Translations under genes and position numbers: made by a program
Shown: positions 55,031 through 64,000 of the stretch, one piece after another
How the letters are laid out: each line of letters begins with the position of its first letter
Numbering within the stretch: position 1 is the first letter of the stretch
The notes under the pieces: model-generated
What the model saw: only the letters and a program-made list of their open reading frames with translations
Database searches by the model: none
What the model was told of the DNA's origin: nothing
Origin: Pseudoalteromonas sp. DL-6
GTDB lineage: Bacteria > Pseudomonadota > Gammaproteobacteria > Enterobacterales > Alteromonadaceae
Length of the DNA stretch: 64,000 nucleotides
Assembly (NCBI RefSeq): GCF_004328665.1
Contig: NZ_CP019770.1
Location: 2,356,001-2,420,000 of the forward strand
Reading direction: 5' to 3'

Positions 55031-56818
55031 TTATTTACCAACTTTTAAAATGGCTAAGAACGCTTCTTGAGGCACTTCAACGTTACCAAGTTGCTTCATT
55101 CGCTTTTTACCATCTTTTTGTTTTTGAAGTAATTTTTTCTTACGACTCACGTCACCACCGTAACACTTCGCGATTACGTTTTTACGTAGTTGCTTTACAG
55201 TTGTACGGGCGATTACATGCTGACCAATTGCTGCCTGAATCGCAATATCAAACATTTGACGCGGTATAAGCTCTTTTAACGCATCAGCAAGCTGACGACC
55301 ACGAGACTGCGCGCTTTCGCGGTGTACAATAATAGCTAGAGCATCGACGCGCTCGCCATTAATAAGTATATCTACACGTACCATGTCTGAGGTTTGGAAG
55401 TGCTTAAAGTTATAATCAAGCGACGCAAAACCACGACTGGTTGATTTTAACTTATCAAAGAAATCCATTACCACTTCAGCCATTGGCAGTTCATACGTTA
55501 CTGCAACTTGCTTGCCGTGATAGCTCATTTTAGTTTGCATACCGCGCTTATCAACACATAACGTGATTACGCTTCCCAAGTACTCTTGTGGTACTAAAAT
55601 ATTTGCTTCTACTACTGGCTCACGTATTTCTAAAATATCGTTTACGGCTGGTAGGTCAGACGGGTTATCTATTTGTGTAGTGCCCTCTTTAGTCACTACC
55701 TCATAAATAACCGTTGGTGCTGTGGTGATTAAGTCAATGTCGTATTCACGCTCTAAACGCTCTTGAATAATTTCCATGTGCAGCATACCTAAGAAGCCAC
55801 AACGGAAACCAAACCCTAACGCGGTTGAATTTTCTGGTTCAAAGAATAACGACGCATCGTTTAAGCTTAGTTTGTTAAGTGCATCACGGAACGACTCGTA
55901 ATCATCTGACGCAATTGGGAACATGCCCGCGTAGACTTGTGGTTTAATTTTCTGAAAACCAGGTAAGCGCAGTGGTGCCGCATTTTTTTGATGAGTAATA
56001 GTATCGCCTACTGGTGCACCGTGTATTTCTTTAATACCGGCAATAACAAACCCTACTTCACCTGTGCGTAAAACACCGGTGTTAGTTTGTTTAGGCGTAA
56101 AAATACCCACATGATCTGCGGTATGTACGTTCTCGTTTGACATGATTTTAATTTTGTCGCCAGCGCGTAATTCACCATGCTTAATACGCACTAGCGATAC
56201 AACGCCTTGGTATGGGTCAAACCAAGAATCGATAATTAGCGCTTGTAATGGTGCGTCTTTATCACCAACTGGTGGCGGTACATCTTTAACGATCATTTCA
56301 AGTACTTCAGCAATACCCACACCTGTTTTGGCGCTACATTGCACGGCATCAAGGGCATCAATACCAATAATGTCTTCAATTTCTTCGGCTACACGTAATG
56401 GGTCGGCTTGCGGTAAATCAATTTTATTCAGAACCGGTATAACTTCTAAGTCCATTTCAATGGCGGTGTAACAGTTAGCTAATGTTTGTGCTTCAACACC
56501 TTGGCCGGCATCAACAACCAATAATGCGCCTTCACACGCTGCTAGTGAGCGTGATACTTCATAAGTAAAGTCAACGTGCCCAGGAGTGTCGATAAAGTTG
56601 AGCTGGTACGTTTCACCATCGTTTGCTTTGTAGTTTAACGTTACACTTTGCGCCTTAATGGTAATGCCACGTTCACGTTCAATATCCATTGAATCTAGAA
56701 CCTGCTTCTGCATTTCACGGTCGGTTAAACCACCACAAACTTGGATCAAACGGTCAGAAAGGGTCGATTTACCATGGTCAATGTGGGCGATGATCGAAAA
56801 ATTACGGATATGCTTCAT
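55031..56818 (-). CDS. lepA: Elongation factor 4 (LepA)
   Basis: 595 residues. GTPase motifs [17 protein letters not shown] and NKIDLP; EF-G-like domains and the LepA-specific C-terminus ([24 protein letters not shown]). A ribosomal GTPase acting in initiation and back-translocation. 16 bp upstream of lepB. Confidence 0.97.
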   Translation of the reverse strand: MKHIRNFSIIAHIDHGKSTLSDRLIQVCGGLTDREMQKQVLDSMDIERERGITIKAQSVTLNYKANDGETYQLNFIDTPGHVDFTYEVSRSLAACEGALLVVDAGQGVEAQTLANCYTAIEMDLEVIPVLNKIDLPQADPLRVAEEIEDIIGIDALDAVQCSAKTGVGIAEVLEMIVKDVPPPVGDKDAPLQALIIDSWFDPYQGVVSLVRIKHGELRAGDKIKIMSNENVHTADHVGIFTPKQTNTGVLRTGEVGFVIAGIKEIHGAPVGDTITHQKNAAPLRLPGFQKIKPQVYAGMFPIASDDYESFRDALNKLSLNDASLFFEPENSTALGFGFRCGFLGMLHMEIIQERLEREYDIDLITTAPTVIYEVVTKEGTTQIDNPSDLPAVNDILEIREPVVEANILVPQEYLGSVITLCVDKRGMQTKMSYHGKQVAVTYELPMAEVVMDFFDKLKSTSRGFASLDYNFKHFQTSDMVRVDILINGERVDALAIIVHRESAQSRGRQLADALKELIPRQMFDIAIQAAIGQHVIARTTVKQLRKNVIAKCYGGDVSRKKKLLQKQKDGKKRMKQLGNVEVPQEAFLAILKVGK

Positions 56819-56860
56819 AAACTGGATTCTAAACTTCTATTTTAAAGGACTAAGGTCGCA

Positions 56861-56911
56861 TGCCTAAATAACTTGAAAATACTTGCTGTGCATTTTCAAG
56901 TTACTGTGGCA
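56861..56911. repeat. Large inverted repeat between rseC and lepA
   Basis: AACTTGAAAAT (56870-56880) and ATTTTCAAGTT (56892-56902) form a perfect 11-bp stem with an 11-nt loop, with TGCC and GGCA pairing outside. No T run, so not a standard terminator. Confidence 0.7.
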
Positions 56912-56940
56912 TAAAAACGCAATTTTACATTTAATTGGCG

Positions 56941-57390
56941 TCAATCACCATCTATTTGAGTTAAAGGGAGACTAATTGGATGAATTTTTATCACTTTAAT
57001 CTCATGTCTAAGTGATTTTACCCATGTTTTAGCAATTAAAAAGCCGGTGATGCCACCCAATATCGCTGCTAAAATTTGCCAGCCTTCGGCCAATAATATT
57101 AATTCACTGCTTATTAAGGCGAAGATTAAACTCAAAAACAAGGGCAACATGTAAACGGCAAAGGCATGTTTTACAACATGGCTGTCATCCAGTGACAGGG
57201 TCACTTTTTGCCCCACCTCTAATTGCGTTTCAAATTTATAGGGCAAGGTTTTTTTGGCGGTACCAAATAACTTGCTAAACACCTGTGAGCCACAACGTCC
57301 ATTACAGCCTTCACAGGCCTGTTTTTGTTGGGCTTCTAAATGCGCAACGTGGCCACTAAGGGCCACGACGGTTAACGTTTGTTCTATCAT
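56941..57390 (-). CDS. rseC: SigmaE regulator RseC
   Basis: 149 residues. N-terminal Cys cluster CEGCNGRCG, two membrane segments at about 74-94 and 100-118. RseC is an inner membrane protein modulating sigmaE and linked to Rsx/SoxR reduction. Last gene of the rpoE-rseABC operon. Confidence 0.93.
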   Translation of the reverse strand: MIEQTLTVVALSGHVAHLEAQQKQACEGCNGRCGSQVFSKLFGTAKKTLPYKFETQLEVGQKVTLSLDDSHVVKHAFAVYMLPLFLSLIFALISSELILLAEGWQILAAILGGITGFLIAKTWVKSLRHEIKVIKIHPISLPLTQIDGD

Positions 57391-57400
57391 AATTTAGTTT

Positions 57401-58354
57401 CTATAATGCCCGTGATACCGACTCTGCAATCGCTTTAGCACTCGTTGTTGGGATATTCCCCACCACAGACACATCAAAATTTCCGCCGTTGTGCACATAT
57501 ATAGTGGTTGCACCCGAGGTCAGTGCTCCGCTTAAACGCTTGCCCGGTAGTGGTCGTTGTACAAATACTGATACCTCAACGAATCCATCAGAAAATAAAT
57601 AGTAGTCTGTTAATTCATTGTTTAAGTCGAGCTTATGTCTATCTGACTTGAGTAGTTCAAACCCTTCAGGTAGCCAACCAATAGTCCAATTCATGGCATT
57701 TGCTTTGCTTTGTTCAGCAATTGAATTAGCGGGTAATGGGGTTGGAAAATTACGATTAAGTACTTCTAATAATAAGCTTGCCGGTTGCTCAGTTACACTG
57801 ATATGGGTAAGTTGTAATTGCTCAAGTGCTTCGCCTTGATGATTAACATAAGCGGCTTTTAATAATAACGAAGACTCAGTATCAATCCAAATCCAATAGT
57901 TATATTTGTCATCGTTTTTAGATTCAATTCGAACCAGCTGAGCAGGACGCCCCGCAATACGGCCTTTACCACCAAGCACAAAATCATAATGCGCACTTAG
58001 GCGATTAATATCTTTAAATAAAACTTCTGGGATGGGACCTGCAATTGAGTCGGTTGTTAACGAGTAAGGTTCTGATTGTGGCTCAAAGTAGGTAACTTGG
58101 TCGTCAATACGGATCATTTCAAGGCCAGCGCCATTGAGCAAACTTAAATGCTCAAGCTCTATATCACCTTGTTTAGCATGCACCCAGCGGTAGGGCTCCA
58201 TACTTTTACCTTTAACAACAACAAAAGAGGCGTCGAAATTACGAGTGTGAACTGCACTGGCCATTTCAAGCAGTAAATCTTTAGCGGGGTTTGTGTCATT
58301 GGCAAAAGTGTTAAAACTTAACACCAATGACATAATAAAAGTGATTACTTTCAT
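57401..58354 (-). CDS. rseB: SigmaE negative regulator RseB
   Basis: 317 residues with a signal peptide (about 1-18) and the MucB/RseB two-domain architecture (LolA-like N-terminal domain, C-terminal from about 210). Periplasmic; binds RseA and shields it from DegS until mislocalised lipopolysaccharide or porins release it. Confidence 0.95.
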   Translation of the reverse strand: MKVITFIMSLVLSFNTFANDTNPAKDLLLEMASAVHTRNFDASFVVVKGKSMEPYRWVHAKQGDIELEHLSLLNGAGLEMIRIDDQVTYFEPQSEPYSLTTDSIAGPIPEVLFKDINRLSAHYDFVLGGKGRIAGRPAQLVRIESKNDDKYNYWIWIDTESSLLLKAAYVNHQGEALEQLQLTHISVTEQPASLLLEVLNRNFPTPLPANSIAEQSKANAMNWTIGWLPEGFELLKSDRHKLDLNNELTDYYLFSDGFVEVSVFVQRPLPGKRLSGALTSGATTIYVHNGGNFDVSVVGNIPTTSAKAIAESVSRAL

Positions 58355-58358
58355 CTAA

Positions 58359-58973
58359 TTAGTTTTTTTCCTCTGGCGATGTTTCATCTGTTTTAGCTGT
58401 TTTTAACGAATGAGCAACACGCGCTTGACGCTGATGTTCAAGTACTAATGCGCCAATGCGTTGCTGTTGAAGCTCGCGCAAGCCTTGCTCTGCGTTATCA
58501 AGTGCTGGTGCTGATGAGTAGCTTACTGGCGACGCCATGCCGGTTAACGGCGTGGTTTGCAGTAAAGGAATTTCATTTTGTGGAGCATCTTCACCTTGCG
58601 GTAAGGTGTTCACGCCAACAATAGTAAACATTGCTACACTTGCTGCAATTGCCAATTGGGCAACCGGTTTACGCCAATTAAACGCCACTACTTTGTTGTC
58701 TGTTTCGGTGCTTGAAGGGGTTGCCACACTGTCAGACTGGCTAAAGTCTGCATAAACGGGCTCACTCTCAAGTGCTAACGAAATGCGATCGCTAATATCA
58801 AAGTCCATATTATTGTTATTTTCTTTAGCTCGCATTGCATCACCGATTAACGCGTAACGGCCAAACGTAGCAACATCATCTGATGCAATAGCGGCATCAT
58901 TTAAAGTTTGCTCACCGTCAAGTAATGCTGATAACGATTCGTTATCTAAGCGGTTAACGTGTGCTTTTGTCAT
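58359..58973 (-). CDS. rseA: Anti-sigmaE factor RseA
   Basis: 204 residues. N-terminal anti-sigma domain (NRLDNESLSALLDGEQTL), one membrane segment at about 107-125 and a periplasmic tail with Gln-rich region. It holds RpoE inactive at the membrane. Two bases separate it from rpoE. Confidence 0.93.
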   Translation of the reverse strand: MTKAHVNRLDNESLSALLDGEQTLNDAAIASDDVATFGRYALIGDAMRAKENNNNMDFDISDRISLALESEPVYADFSQSDSVATPSSTETDNKVVAFNWRKPVAQLAIAASVAMFTIVGVNTLPQGEDAPQNEIPLLQTTPLTGMASPVSYSSAPALDNAEQGLRELQQQRIGALVLEHQRQARVAHSLKTAKTDETSPEEKN

Positions 58974-58974
58974 A

Positions 58975-59556
58975 CTAAGACTCGCCTATCAATGGGTTTA
59001 ATTTATTATCAATTGCTTCACGGGCACGAAAAATACGCGAACGTACCGTCCCGACTGGGCAATCCATCACCACGGCTATTTCTTCATAGCTCATACCCTC
59101 AATTTCTCTAAGAGTAATCGCGGTTTTAAGATCTTCAGGCAAACTATCAATCGTATTAAAAATAACAGCGCGTACTTCTTCGCTTAATAGTAAATTTTCA
59201 GGTGACGCGTTAGAACGCATTGAATCTGCACCTTCATAAAACTCGGCATCCTCAGCATCTATATCATTTGCTGGCGGTTTACGCCCTTGAGCCACTAAAT
59301 AATTTTTAGCACAATTAACGGCGATACGGTAAAGCCAAGTATAAAAAGCACTGTCACCACGAAAGTTTGGAAGGGCACGGTACGCTTTAATAAACGCCTC
59401 TTGTGCTACATCAGCAATGTCACCTTGATTTGATACATAACGTGAGATCAAACCGGCAATCTTGTTCTGATACTTCTTAACTAATAGGTTAAAGGCGTTT
59501 TTATCTCCCTGCTGAACCCTTTTCACTAACGCTAAATCTAATTCCTGCTCGCTCAT
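58975..59556 (-). CDS. rpoE: RNA polymerase sigma factor RpoE (sigmaE)
   Basis: About 193 residues from ATG 59556, close to E. coli RpoE (191). GAGGAG 10 bp upstream and family alignment to MSEQELDLALVKRVQQGD decide the start; the frame is open to 59709 but that part covers the promoter. Regions 2 (DVAQEAFIKAYRALPNFRGDSAFYTWLYRIAVN) and 4 (MSYEEIAVVMDCPVGTVRSRIFRARE) are complete. Controls envelope stress. Confidence 0.95.
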   Translation of the reverse strand: MSEQELDLALVKRVQQGDKNAFNLLVKKYQNKIAGLISRYVSNQGDIADVAQEAFIKAYRALPNFRGDSAFYTWLYRIAVNCAKNYLVAQGRKPPANDIDAEDAEFYEGADSMRSNASPENLLLSEEVRAVIFNTIDSLPEDLKTAITLREIEGMSYEEIAVVMDCPVGTVRSRIFRAREAIDNKLNPLIGES

Positions 59557-59622
59557 TCGAGCCGGTACTCCTCTGATTGATTCTTGCTTATTATTCATAG
59601 TGTCGCCATTGTTCACACCTAC

Positions 59623-59649
59623 TCTGACCCTTAGATGAATAAAAAGTTC
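59623..59649 (-). promoter_or_regulatory. SigmaE-type promoter upstream of rpoE
   Basis: On the minus strand GAACTT (59644-59649) and GTCAGA (59623-59628) are spaced by 15 bp, close to the sigmaE pattern GGAACTT-N15-GTCTGA. It lies about 67 bp before the rpoE ATG and implies autoregulation as in E. coli. Confidence 0.65.
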
Positions 59650-59800
59650 TGACTCATATTGTTTTTTTATAAAATAGCTACAAATTACGCGTTTATACGC
59701 TAAAACCACTTAGTAGTAGTTCAACAAATATGGTACAACTATAAGTATTAAAAATAAATATTGCTCTATCTGAGCATTGTAACCGCAAAGTACCTCACAG

Positions 59801-61411
59801 ATGAACCAAAATAAACATCACATTACCGATGTCGCTATTATTGGTAGCGGCGCAGCAGGCTTATCACTTGCTTTATCTTTGGCTAATTACTGTAACGTTA
59901 CCGTGATCAGTAAAGGTGAATTAACCGAAGGTTCTACTCTTTATGCCCAAGGCGGAATTGCCGCTGTTTTTGATAAAAAAAATGACAGTATAGAGTCTCA
60001 CGTTGAAGATACCTTAGATGCAGGTGGCGGTTTGTGTGACAGAGAAGCTGTTCATTACACTGCCAGTAATGCGCATGACTGCCTACAATGGTTGATTGAT
60101 CAAGGCGTACCTTTTGATATGGAATTTGATAGTAAAGGTAAAGAGCGCTTTCATTTAACCCGCGAAGGGGGTCATAGCCATCGACGCATTTTGCATGCTG
60201 CCGATGCCACTGGCAAAGCAGTGCAAACAACGCTGATTAGCCAAGTTCAAGCGCACAACAATATCACCTTGTTAGAGCATTACAATGCGATTGATCTAAT
60301 TACAGATAAAAATATCGGTAAGACGGGGTCACATGTTCACGGTATGCATGTGTGGAATAAAAAAGCCAAAAAAGTAGAAACTATTGGCGCAAAATTTGTT
60401 GCCCTAGCTACGGGTGGCGCAAGTAAAGTGTACCTTTACACCTCTAACCCTGATGTTTCTAGTGGTGATGGCATTGCAATGGCGTGGCGTGCGGGATGTC
60501 GCGTTGCTAACATGGAATTTAATCAATTTCATCCAACCAGCCTTTATCATCCAGAATTACAAAACTTTTTAATTACCGAAGCAATGCGTGGGGAAGGTGC
60601 CTATTTAAAACGCCCTGATGGCACTCGCTTTATGAAAGAGTTTGATGAACGAGAAGAACTCGCTCCGCGCGATATTGTAGCGCGCGCTATCGACTTTGAA
60701 ATGAAACGCCTTGGCGCAAATTGCTTATATTTAGATATTAGCCATAAAGACAAAGATTTTATTATTGAACACTTCCCTACTATCTACGCTAAATGCTTGA
60801 GTGTAGGGCTTGATATAACCAAAGAGGCAATCCCTGTCGTTCCCGCAGCACATTACACCTGTGGTGGCGTAATGACCGACTTTAACGGCAAAGCGGATTT
60901 AGCAAATTTGTACGCTGTGGGTGAAGTGGCTTATACCGGCCTGCATGGTGCTAATCGCATGGCGAGTAACTCGTTATTAGAGTGCATTGTGTTTGCCCAT
61001 GCAGCAGCAAAAGATATTTTGAGTAAAATAGAGACCGCACCCGCGCTGGTTGATTTACCTAGTTGGGACGAAAGTCGTGTATCTAATTCAGATGAAGAAA
61101 TTGTCATCACTCACAACTGGCATGAGCTACGATTGTTTATGTGGGATTATGTTGGGATTGTACGCTCAACTAAACGCCTTGAACGTGCGCTTCATCGTGT
61201 TGAGTTACTACAACAAGAAATACACGACTATTACGCAAACTTTAGAGTAAGTAATAACTTACTTGAATTACGTAATTTGGTGCAAGTTGCCGAGCTTATA
61301 ATTAGAAGTGCAATGGAACGTAAAGAAAGTCGTGGACTACACTTTACCATTGATTATCCAGAGCAAAATGAGAACCCAACGCCCACTATTTTGACCCCTC
61401 CGCGTAATTAA
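59801..61411 (+). CDS. nadB: L-aspartate oxidase
   Basis: 536 residues. FAD motif [17 protein letters not shown]; substrate loop [24 protein letters not shown] and the helical domain end [31 protein letters not shown]. It oxidises aspartate to iminoaspartate in NAD synthesis. Divergent from rpoE, as in E. coli. Confidence 0.96.
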   Translation: MNQNKHHITDVAIIGSGAAGLSLALSLANYCNVTVISKGELTEGSTLYAQGGIAAVFDKKNDSIESHVEDTLDAGGGLCDREAVHYTASNAHDCLQWLIDQGVPFDMEFDSKGKERFHLTREGGHSHRRILHAADATGKAVQTTLISQVQAHNNITLLEHYNAIDLITDKNIGKTGSHVHGMHVWNKKAKKVETIGAKFVALATGGASKVYLYTSNPDVSSGDGIAMAWRAGCRVANMEFNQFHPTSLYHPELQNFLITEAMRGEGAYLKRPDGTRFMKEFDEREELAPRDIVARAIDFEMKRLGANCLYLDISHKDKDFIIEHFPTIYAKCLSVGLDITKEAIPVVPAAHYTCGGVMTDFNGKADLANLYAVGEVAYTGLHGANRMASNSLLECIVFAHAAAKDILSKIETAPALVDLPSWDESRVSNSDEEIVITHNWHELRLFMWDYVGIVRSTKRLERALHRVELLQQEIHDYYANFRVSNNLLELRNLVQVAELIIRSAMERKESRGLHFTIDYPEQNENPTPTILTPPRN

Positions 61412-61805
61412 TTGCTTCAAGCGTTGCCCGTTTTAAACGCGCATAACTTTGTTCATCAACACTATTGGCTGAAATAATCAGCCAATAGTTTTTACTAAAA
61501 CCATTAATATACAACCACACACTCTGACCAAGTAACCGGCTTTGTTTACTAATTACACCTTGAATTTGCCTGCCAGAGCCTTCAAAGCGAAATTGATTCG
61601 GCTCTAAAAGTATAATGCCCTGCTGTGGCTGAGCAGCGACGATTTTTCGCCAAACGATAATGCCAGCAACACTATTAAGTGCAATACAAAAAAGAGTTGC
61701 CATCACCGAGTTCATAAATAGGCACAACACTAAAGTCAGCACACAACAAAAGACCACAATAGATTTGTGGTCTGTTTTATTATCTGTAACAGTAAATCTA
61801 TACAC
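61386..61805 (-). CDS. YgfX-like inner membrane protein
   Basis: 139 residues with two membrane segments (about 15-32 and 34-52) and a cytoplasmic C-terminal part ([35 protein letters not shown]). It resembles YgfX/CptA, encoded beside sdhE in many gammaproteobacteria. The 3' end overlaps nadB by 26 bp convergently, and the 5' end overlaps sdhE by 8 bp. Confidence 0.75.
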   Translation of the reverse strand: MYRFTVTDNKTDHKSIVVFCCVLTLVLCLFMNSVMATLFCIALNSVAGIIVWRKIVAAQPQQGIILLEPNQFRFEGSGRQIQGVISKQSRLLGQSVWLYINGFSKNYWLIISANSVDEQSYARLKRATLEAINYAEGSK

Positions 61806-62049
61806 GAACTCGGTCTAAAATTAGCTGAACCATGCTGTTTAGCTCTGCGTCTTTACATTCTTCATGGCCCATAAACCAAGCGAATAAATCTGGGTCTTCT
61901 TGGGTTAATAGACGCTGAAAAATCGCTTGCTGTTTAGCATCTAACGAATCATAAGCTTCTTCAACAAACGGCATAAACAAAACATCTAGCTCTAACATGC
62001 CACGGCGACAAGCCCAACGGATACGTGCTTTACTATGTATTTCAACCAT
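61798..62049 (-). CDS. sdhE: Succinate dehydrogenase flavinylation factor SdhE
   Basis: About 83 residues from ATG 62049, preceded by TGAGGT. The motif CRRGMLELD contains RGxxE, which inserts FAD into SdhA. Formerly YgfY/CptB. Paired with ygfX as expected. Confidence 0.92.
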   Translation of the reverse strand: MVEIHSKARIRWACRRGMLELDVLFMPFVEEAYDSLDAKQQAIFQRLLTQEDPDLFAWFMGHEECKDAELNSMVQLILDRVRV

Positions 62050-62199
62050 TTTAAACCTCATATTTAATTAACTCGAGTTTACCAAATATGCGTTAATTTA
62101 ACAGCACTAAGTTATAAAAACATCGTCTGTTAGTCGCTGTACCATACGCTTTAACTACGTTATTATGTGACCTCATTTGTTATTGCAAAGAAGGTGTTT

Positions 62200-63111
62200 A
62201 TGTCTCAGGTTTATGCATGTCCTTTATCACATCAGGTTATTAGCCTCTCAGGCGCAGATAAATTATCGTATCTCCACGGACAAATCACTCAAGATCTAAA
62301 TAAACTTAATAACAGCAACTTTTTGTGGGCAGGTCACTGTAGTGCAAAAGGTAAGTTATGGGGTGTATTTAAGCTATTTTCTTATCAACAAAGTTACTTT
62401 TTAACAGGCTCAAGTGCAGAAGTAGAGCACTCTCTTGCTGAATTAAAAAAATATGCTGTATTTGCAAAAGTTGAAATTAATAAAGCCTCAGAGCGATTAA
62501 TTGGTTTACTTGGTGATGACCTAACAGACTTACTCACACAATTGGATATTCACTTTAGCGATGACGCCACAGCCTGTGACTTCGCCCATGGTAAAGCACT
62601 GAAACTGGCACCAAACCGCGTTTTATTGATGGTTGATAGCCAATTTTGCCTACCTGACGACGTGTCAACTCTCGACAACGATGCCCTATGGCAACAAGCG
62701 TCTATACTCGCTGGTGAACCGCAATTAAGTGTCGATGCGATTGATGAGTACGTACCGCAAATGGTTAATCTGCAAGCCATTAACGGCATTAGCTTTAAAA
62801 AGGGTTGCTACACAGGCCAAGAAACCGTTGCACGTATGAAGTACCTAGGCAAAAACAAACGTGCTATGTATATCGTTTCTGGGCAAAGTGAAGGGTTACT
62901 CGAAGCACCCGACATTGAAACTCAATTAGGTGAAAACTGGCGCCGCGCAGGTAAACTTATTGCGCAAAGCTATAATGAACAAACACAGACTTTAACTGGT
63001 TTGGTCGTGTTGCCAAACGATACTGATATCGATCAGACTCTTCGTGCAAAACACACCCCTTCGGTAGAGCTAAACATTCTGCCTCTACCTTACTCTCTTG
63101 AAGATGAATAA
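62200..63111 (+). CDS. ygfZ: tRNA-modifying protein YgfZ
   Basis: About 303 residues from ATG 62200 (GAAGG upstream); the longer frame from 62167 adds 11 non-family residues. GcvT-like folate-binding protein with the signature KKGCYTGQETVARM. Helps maintain iron-sulfur enzymes such as MiaB. Divergent from sdhE/ygfX. Confidence 0.93.
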   Translation: MSQVYACPLSHQVISLSGADKLSYLHGQITQDLNKLNNSNFLWAGHCSAKGKLWGVFKLFSYQQSYFLTGSSAEVEHSLAELKKYAVFAKVEINKASERLIGLLGDDLTDLLTQLDIHFSDDATACDFAHGKALKLAPNRVLLMVDSQFCLPDDVSTLDNDALWQQASILAGEPQLSVDAIDEYVPQMVNLQAINGISFKKGCYTGQETVARMKYLGKNKRAMYIVSGQSEGLLEAPDIETQLGENWRRAGKLIAQSYNEQTQTLTGLVVLPNDTDIDQTLRAKHTPSVELNILPLPYSLEDE

Positions 63112-63122
63112 TAGGAATGACT

Positions 63123-63608
63123 ATGATCGTTGCAGCAAATAAAGTGGTAAAAATGCATTACTCTGTTTTAGATAATGACGGAAATACCATTGATAACTCA
63201 TTTGGCGGTGAGCCATTAATTTTTATCGTTGGTACAGGCTACCTGATCTCAGGGCTTGAAAATGCGCTGCAAGGCAAGCAAGCTGGCGATACACTAAGTG
63301 TAAAAGTAGAACCAGAAGAAGGTTACGGTGAGCGTCATGATCACTTAATGCAAGCCGTACCAAAATCAATGTTTGAAGGTATGGAAATTGAAGTGGGCAT
63401 GCAATTTCGTGCAACCACCGATGACGGCGACCAATCAGTAATGATCATCGATATTCAAGATGAAGAAGTCATTGTTGATGGTAACAACCCACTTGCCGGT
63501 ATTACACTTAACTTTGATGTAGAAATTTTAGAAGTACGCGATGCAACAGCCGAAGAGCTTGAGCATGGCCACGTACATGGCGAAGGCGGTTGTGGTCACG
63601 AGCACTAA
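63123..63608 (+). CDS. FKBP-type peptidyl-prolyl isomerase (SlyD-like)
   Basis: About 161 residues; ATG 63123 is favoured over 63117 because AGGA is then 6 bp upstream. FKBP segments KVVKMHYSVLDNDGNTIDNS and YLISGLENALQGKQAGD, an IF (insert-in-flap) domain with EPEEGYGERHDHLMQAVPKSMF, and a short His-rich tail (HGHVHGEGGCGHEH) that could bind nickel. Shorter tail than E. coli SlyD. Terminator follows. Confidence 0.9.
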   Translation: MIVAANKVVKMHYSVLDNDGNTIDNSFGGEPLIFIVGTGYLISGLENALQGKQAGDTLSVKVEPEEGYGERHDHLMQAVPKSMFEGMEIEVGMQFRATTDDGDQSVMIIDIQDEEVIVDGNNPLAGITLNFDVEILEVRDATAEELEHGHVHGEGGCGHEH

Positions 63609-63624
63609 GCCCTAATTCAGTAAT

Positions 63625-63650
63625 AAAAAAAGCGCCTGAGGCGCTTTTTT
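63625..63650. terminator. Bidirectional terminator after the slyD-like gene
   Basis: AGCGCC pairs with GGCGCT around TGA, flanked by six A and six T. Confidence 0.85.
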
Positions 63651-64000
63651 TATAGCATATTATTATGCGTACGTAATTTAACTTGAGGCTCTGCTGCTGG
63701 TACTTCGCCTGGGGTTATTTTATCTTCAAGCGCAGCAACTAGCCCCTCTTGGTCATTCGTGCCTAAGCGATACTGAGTGCCATCTTTAAGCGTTAATTGC
63801 ACCGCACTAAAGCCTGATACCGAATAAATCCAACCATCATGTGTAATGCGAATACCAATACCATGACGGTATGAGTTTTGTACTGCCTTTACATCCACTA
63901 TGTCTTCTAATGCTAATTTTTGGCCGGCAACACCTGGACCAAATGCCCAGCTAACATGGGTATCATCAACTTTAATAGTTAAACCGTGGAACAAAAAACC
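63650..64000 (-). CDS. Hypothetical PH-like-domain protein, partial (N-terminus outside window)
   Basis: The frame stays open to the last base (upstream codons GGT TTT TTG before the visible FHGLTI), so the real start is outside the window; a TTG at 63994 is unlikely as the start. The visible about 116 residues contain LTIKVDDTHVSWAFGPGV, VDVKAVQNSYRHGIGIRIT and YSVSGFSAVQLTLKDGTQYRLGTND, typical of small membrane-anchored PH-like proteins of unknown function. A preceding membrane part is likely but not visible. Confidence 0.7.
   Translation of the reverse strand, partial: GFLFHGLTIKVDDTHVSWAFGPGVAGQKLALEDIVDVKAVQNSYRHGIGIRITHDGWIYSVSGFSAVQLTLKDGTQYRLGTNDQEGLVAALEDKITPGEVPAAEPQVKLRTHNNML

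Overview
The window looks like the chromosome of a low-GC marine gammaproteobacterium of the Alteromonadales, most probably Pseudoalteromonas. This is inferred from protein resemblance, from the FlgP/FlgT polar-flagellum genes and from gene order, not from a database search. Much of it is conserved core chromosome in blocks familiar from Escherichia coli and Vibrio. One long accessory region and one large surface-structure operon interrupt that core.

Layout. (1) 1-1545: the divergent flagellar H-ring genes flgP (cut by the window edge) and flgT, with two sigma54-type promoters facing away from each other. (2) 1542-5852: a peroxide-response block with oxyR, a divergent peroxiredoxin-glutaredoxin fusion behind a perfect OxyR-like operator, a dihydrolipoamide-dehydrogenase-like flavoprotein and a DHH phosphoesterase. 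A run of about 21 GGGGTTC heptads lies between the stop codon and the terminator of the last gene. (3) 6056-10265: accessory DNA with an IS91-type element carrying a tyrosine recombinase and an HUH transposase, then three gene cassettes each followed by an attC site, with no integron integrase (a CALIN). (4) About 10266-23290: an integrative island next to tRNA-Arg(CCU), with a P4-type integrase, an AlpA regulator, three unknown proteins and a type I restriction-modification operon. Its hsdS gene is translationally coupled to a DUF3696-type ATPase and a PLD-like putative effector.

(5) 23419-32749: an all-minus-strand cluster of three FlgO-like lipoproteins, three SPOR-domain lipoproteins, a very large usher-like outer membrane protein that itself ends in a SPOR-like domain, a PapD-like chaperone and two DUF4402-like subunits. 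It looks like a chaperone-usher-type fibre machine anchored to peptidoglycan. I do not recognise it as a described system, and it is the most interesting region here.

(6) 32974-40432: galU, thyA, lgt, a TauE/SafE permease, ptsP, rppH and the divergent mutH. The rppH/mutH gap carries two DnaA-box-like sites. (7) 40607-50982: eno, pyrG, mazG, relA, rlmD and the divergent barA. (8) 51011-59709: pdxJ, recO, era, rnc, lepB, lepA, rseC, rseB, rseA and rpoE, with a sigmaE-like promoter in front of rpoE. (9) 59801-64000: nadB, ygfX, sdhE, ygfZ, an SlyD-like FKBP isomerase and a protein cut by the window edge.

How it fits together: the core blocks supply envelope-stress control, lipoprotein maturation (Lgt, Lep) and the stringent response. 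The lipoprotein-rich surface cluster depends on that maturation machinery. The island and cassettes carry probable phage-defence functions.
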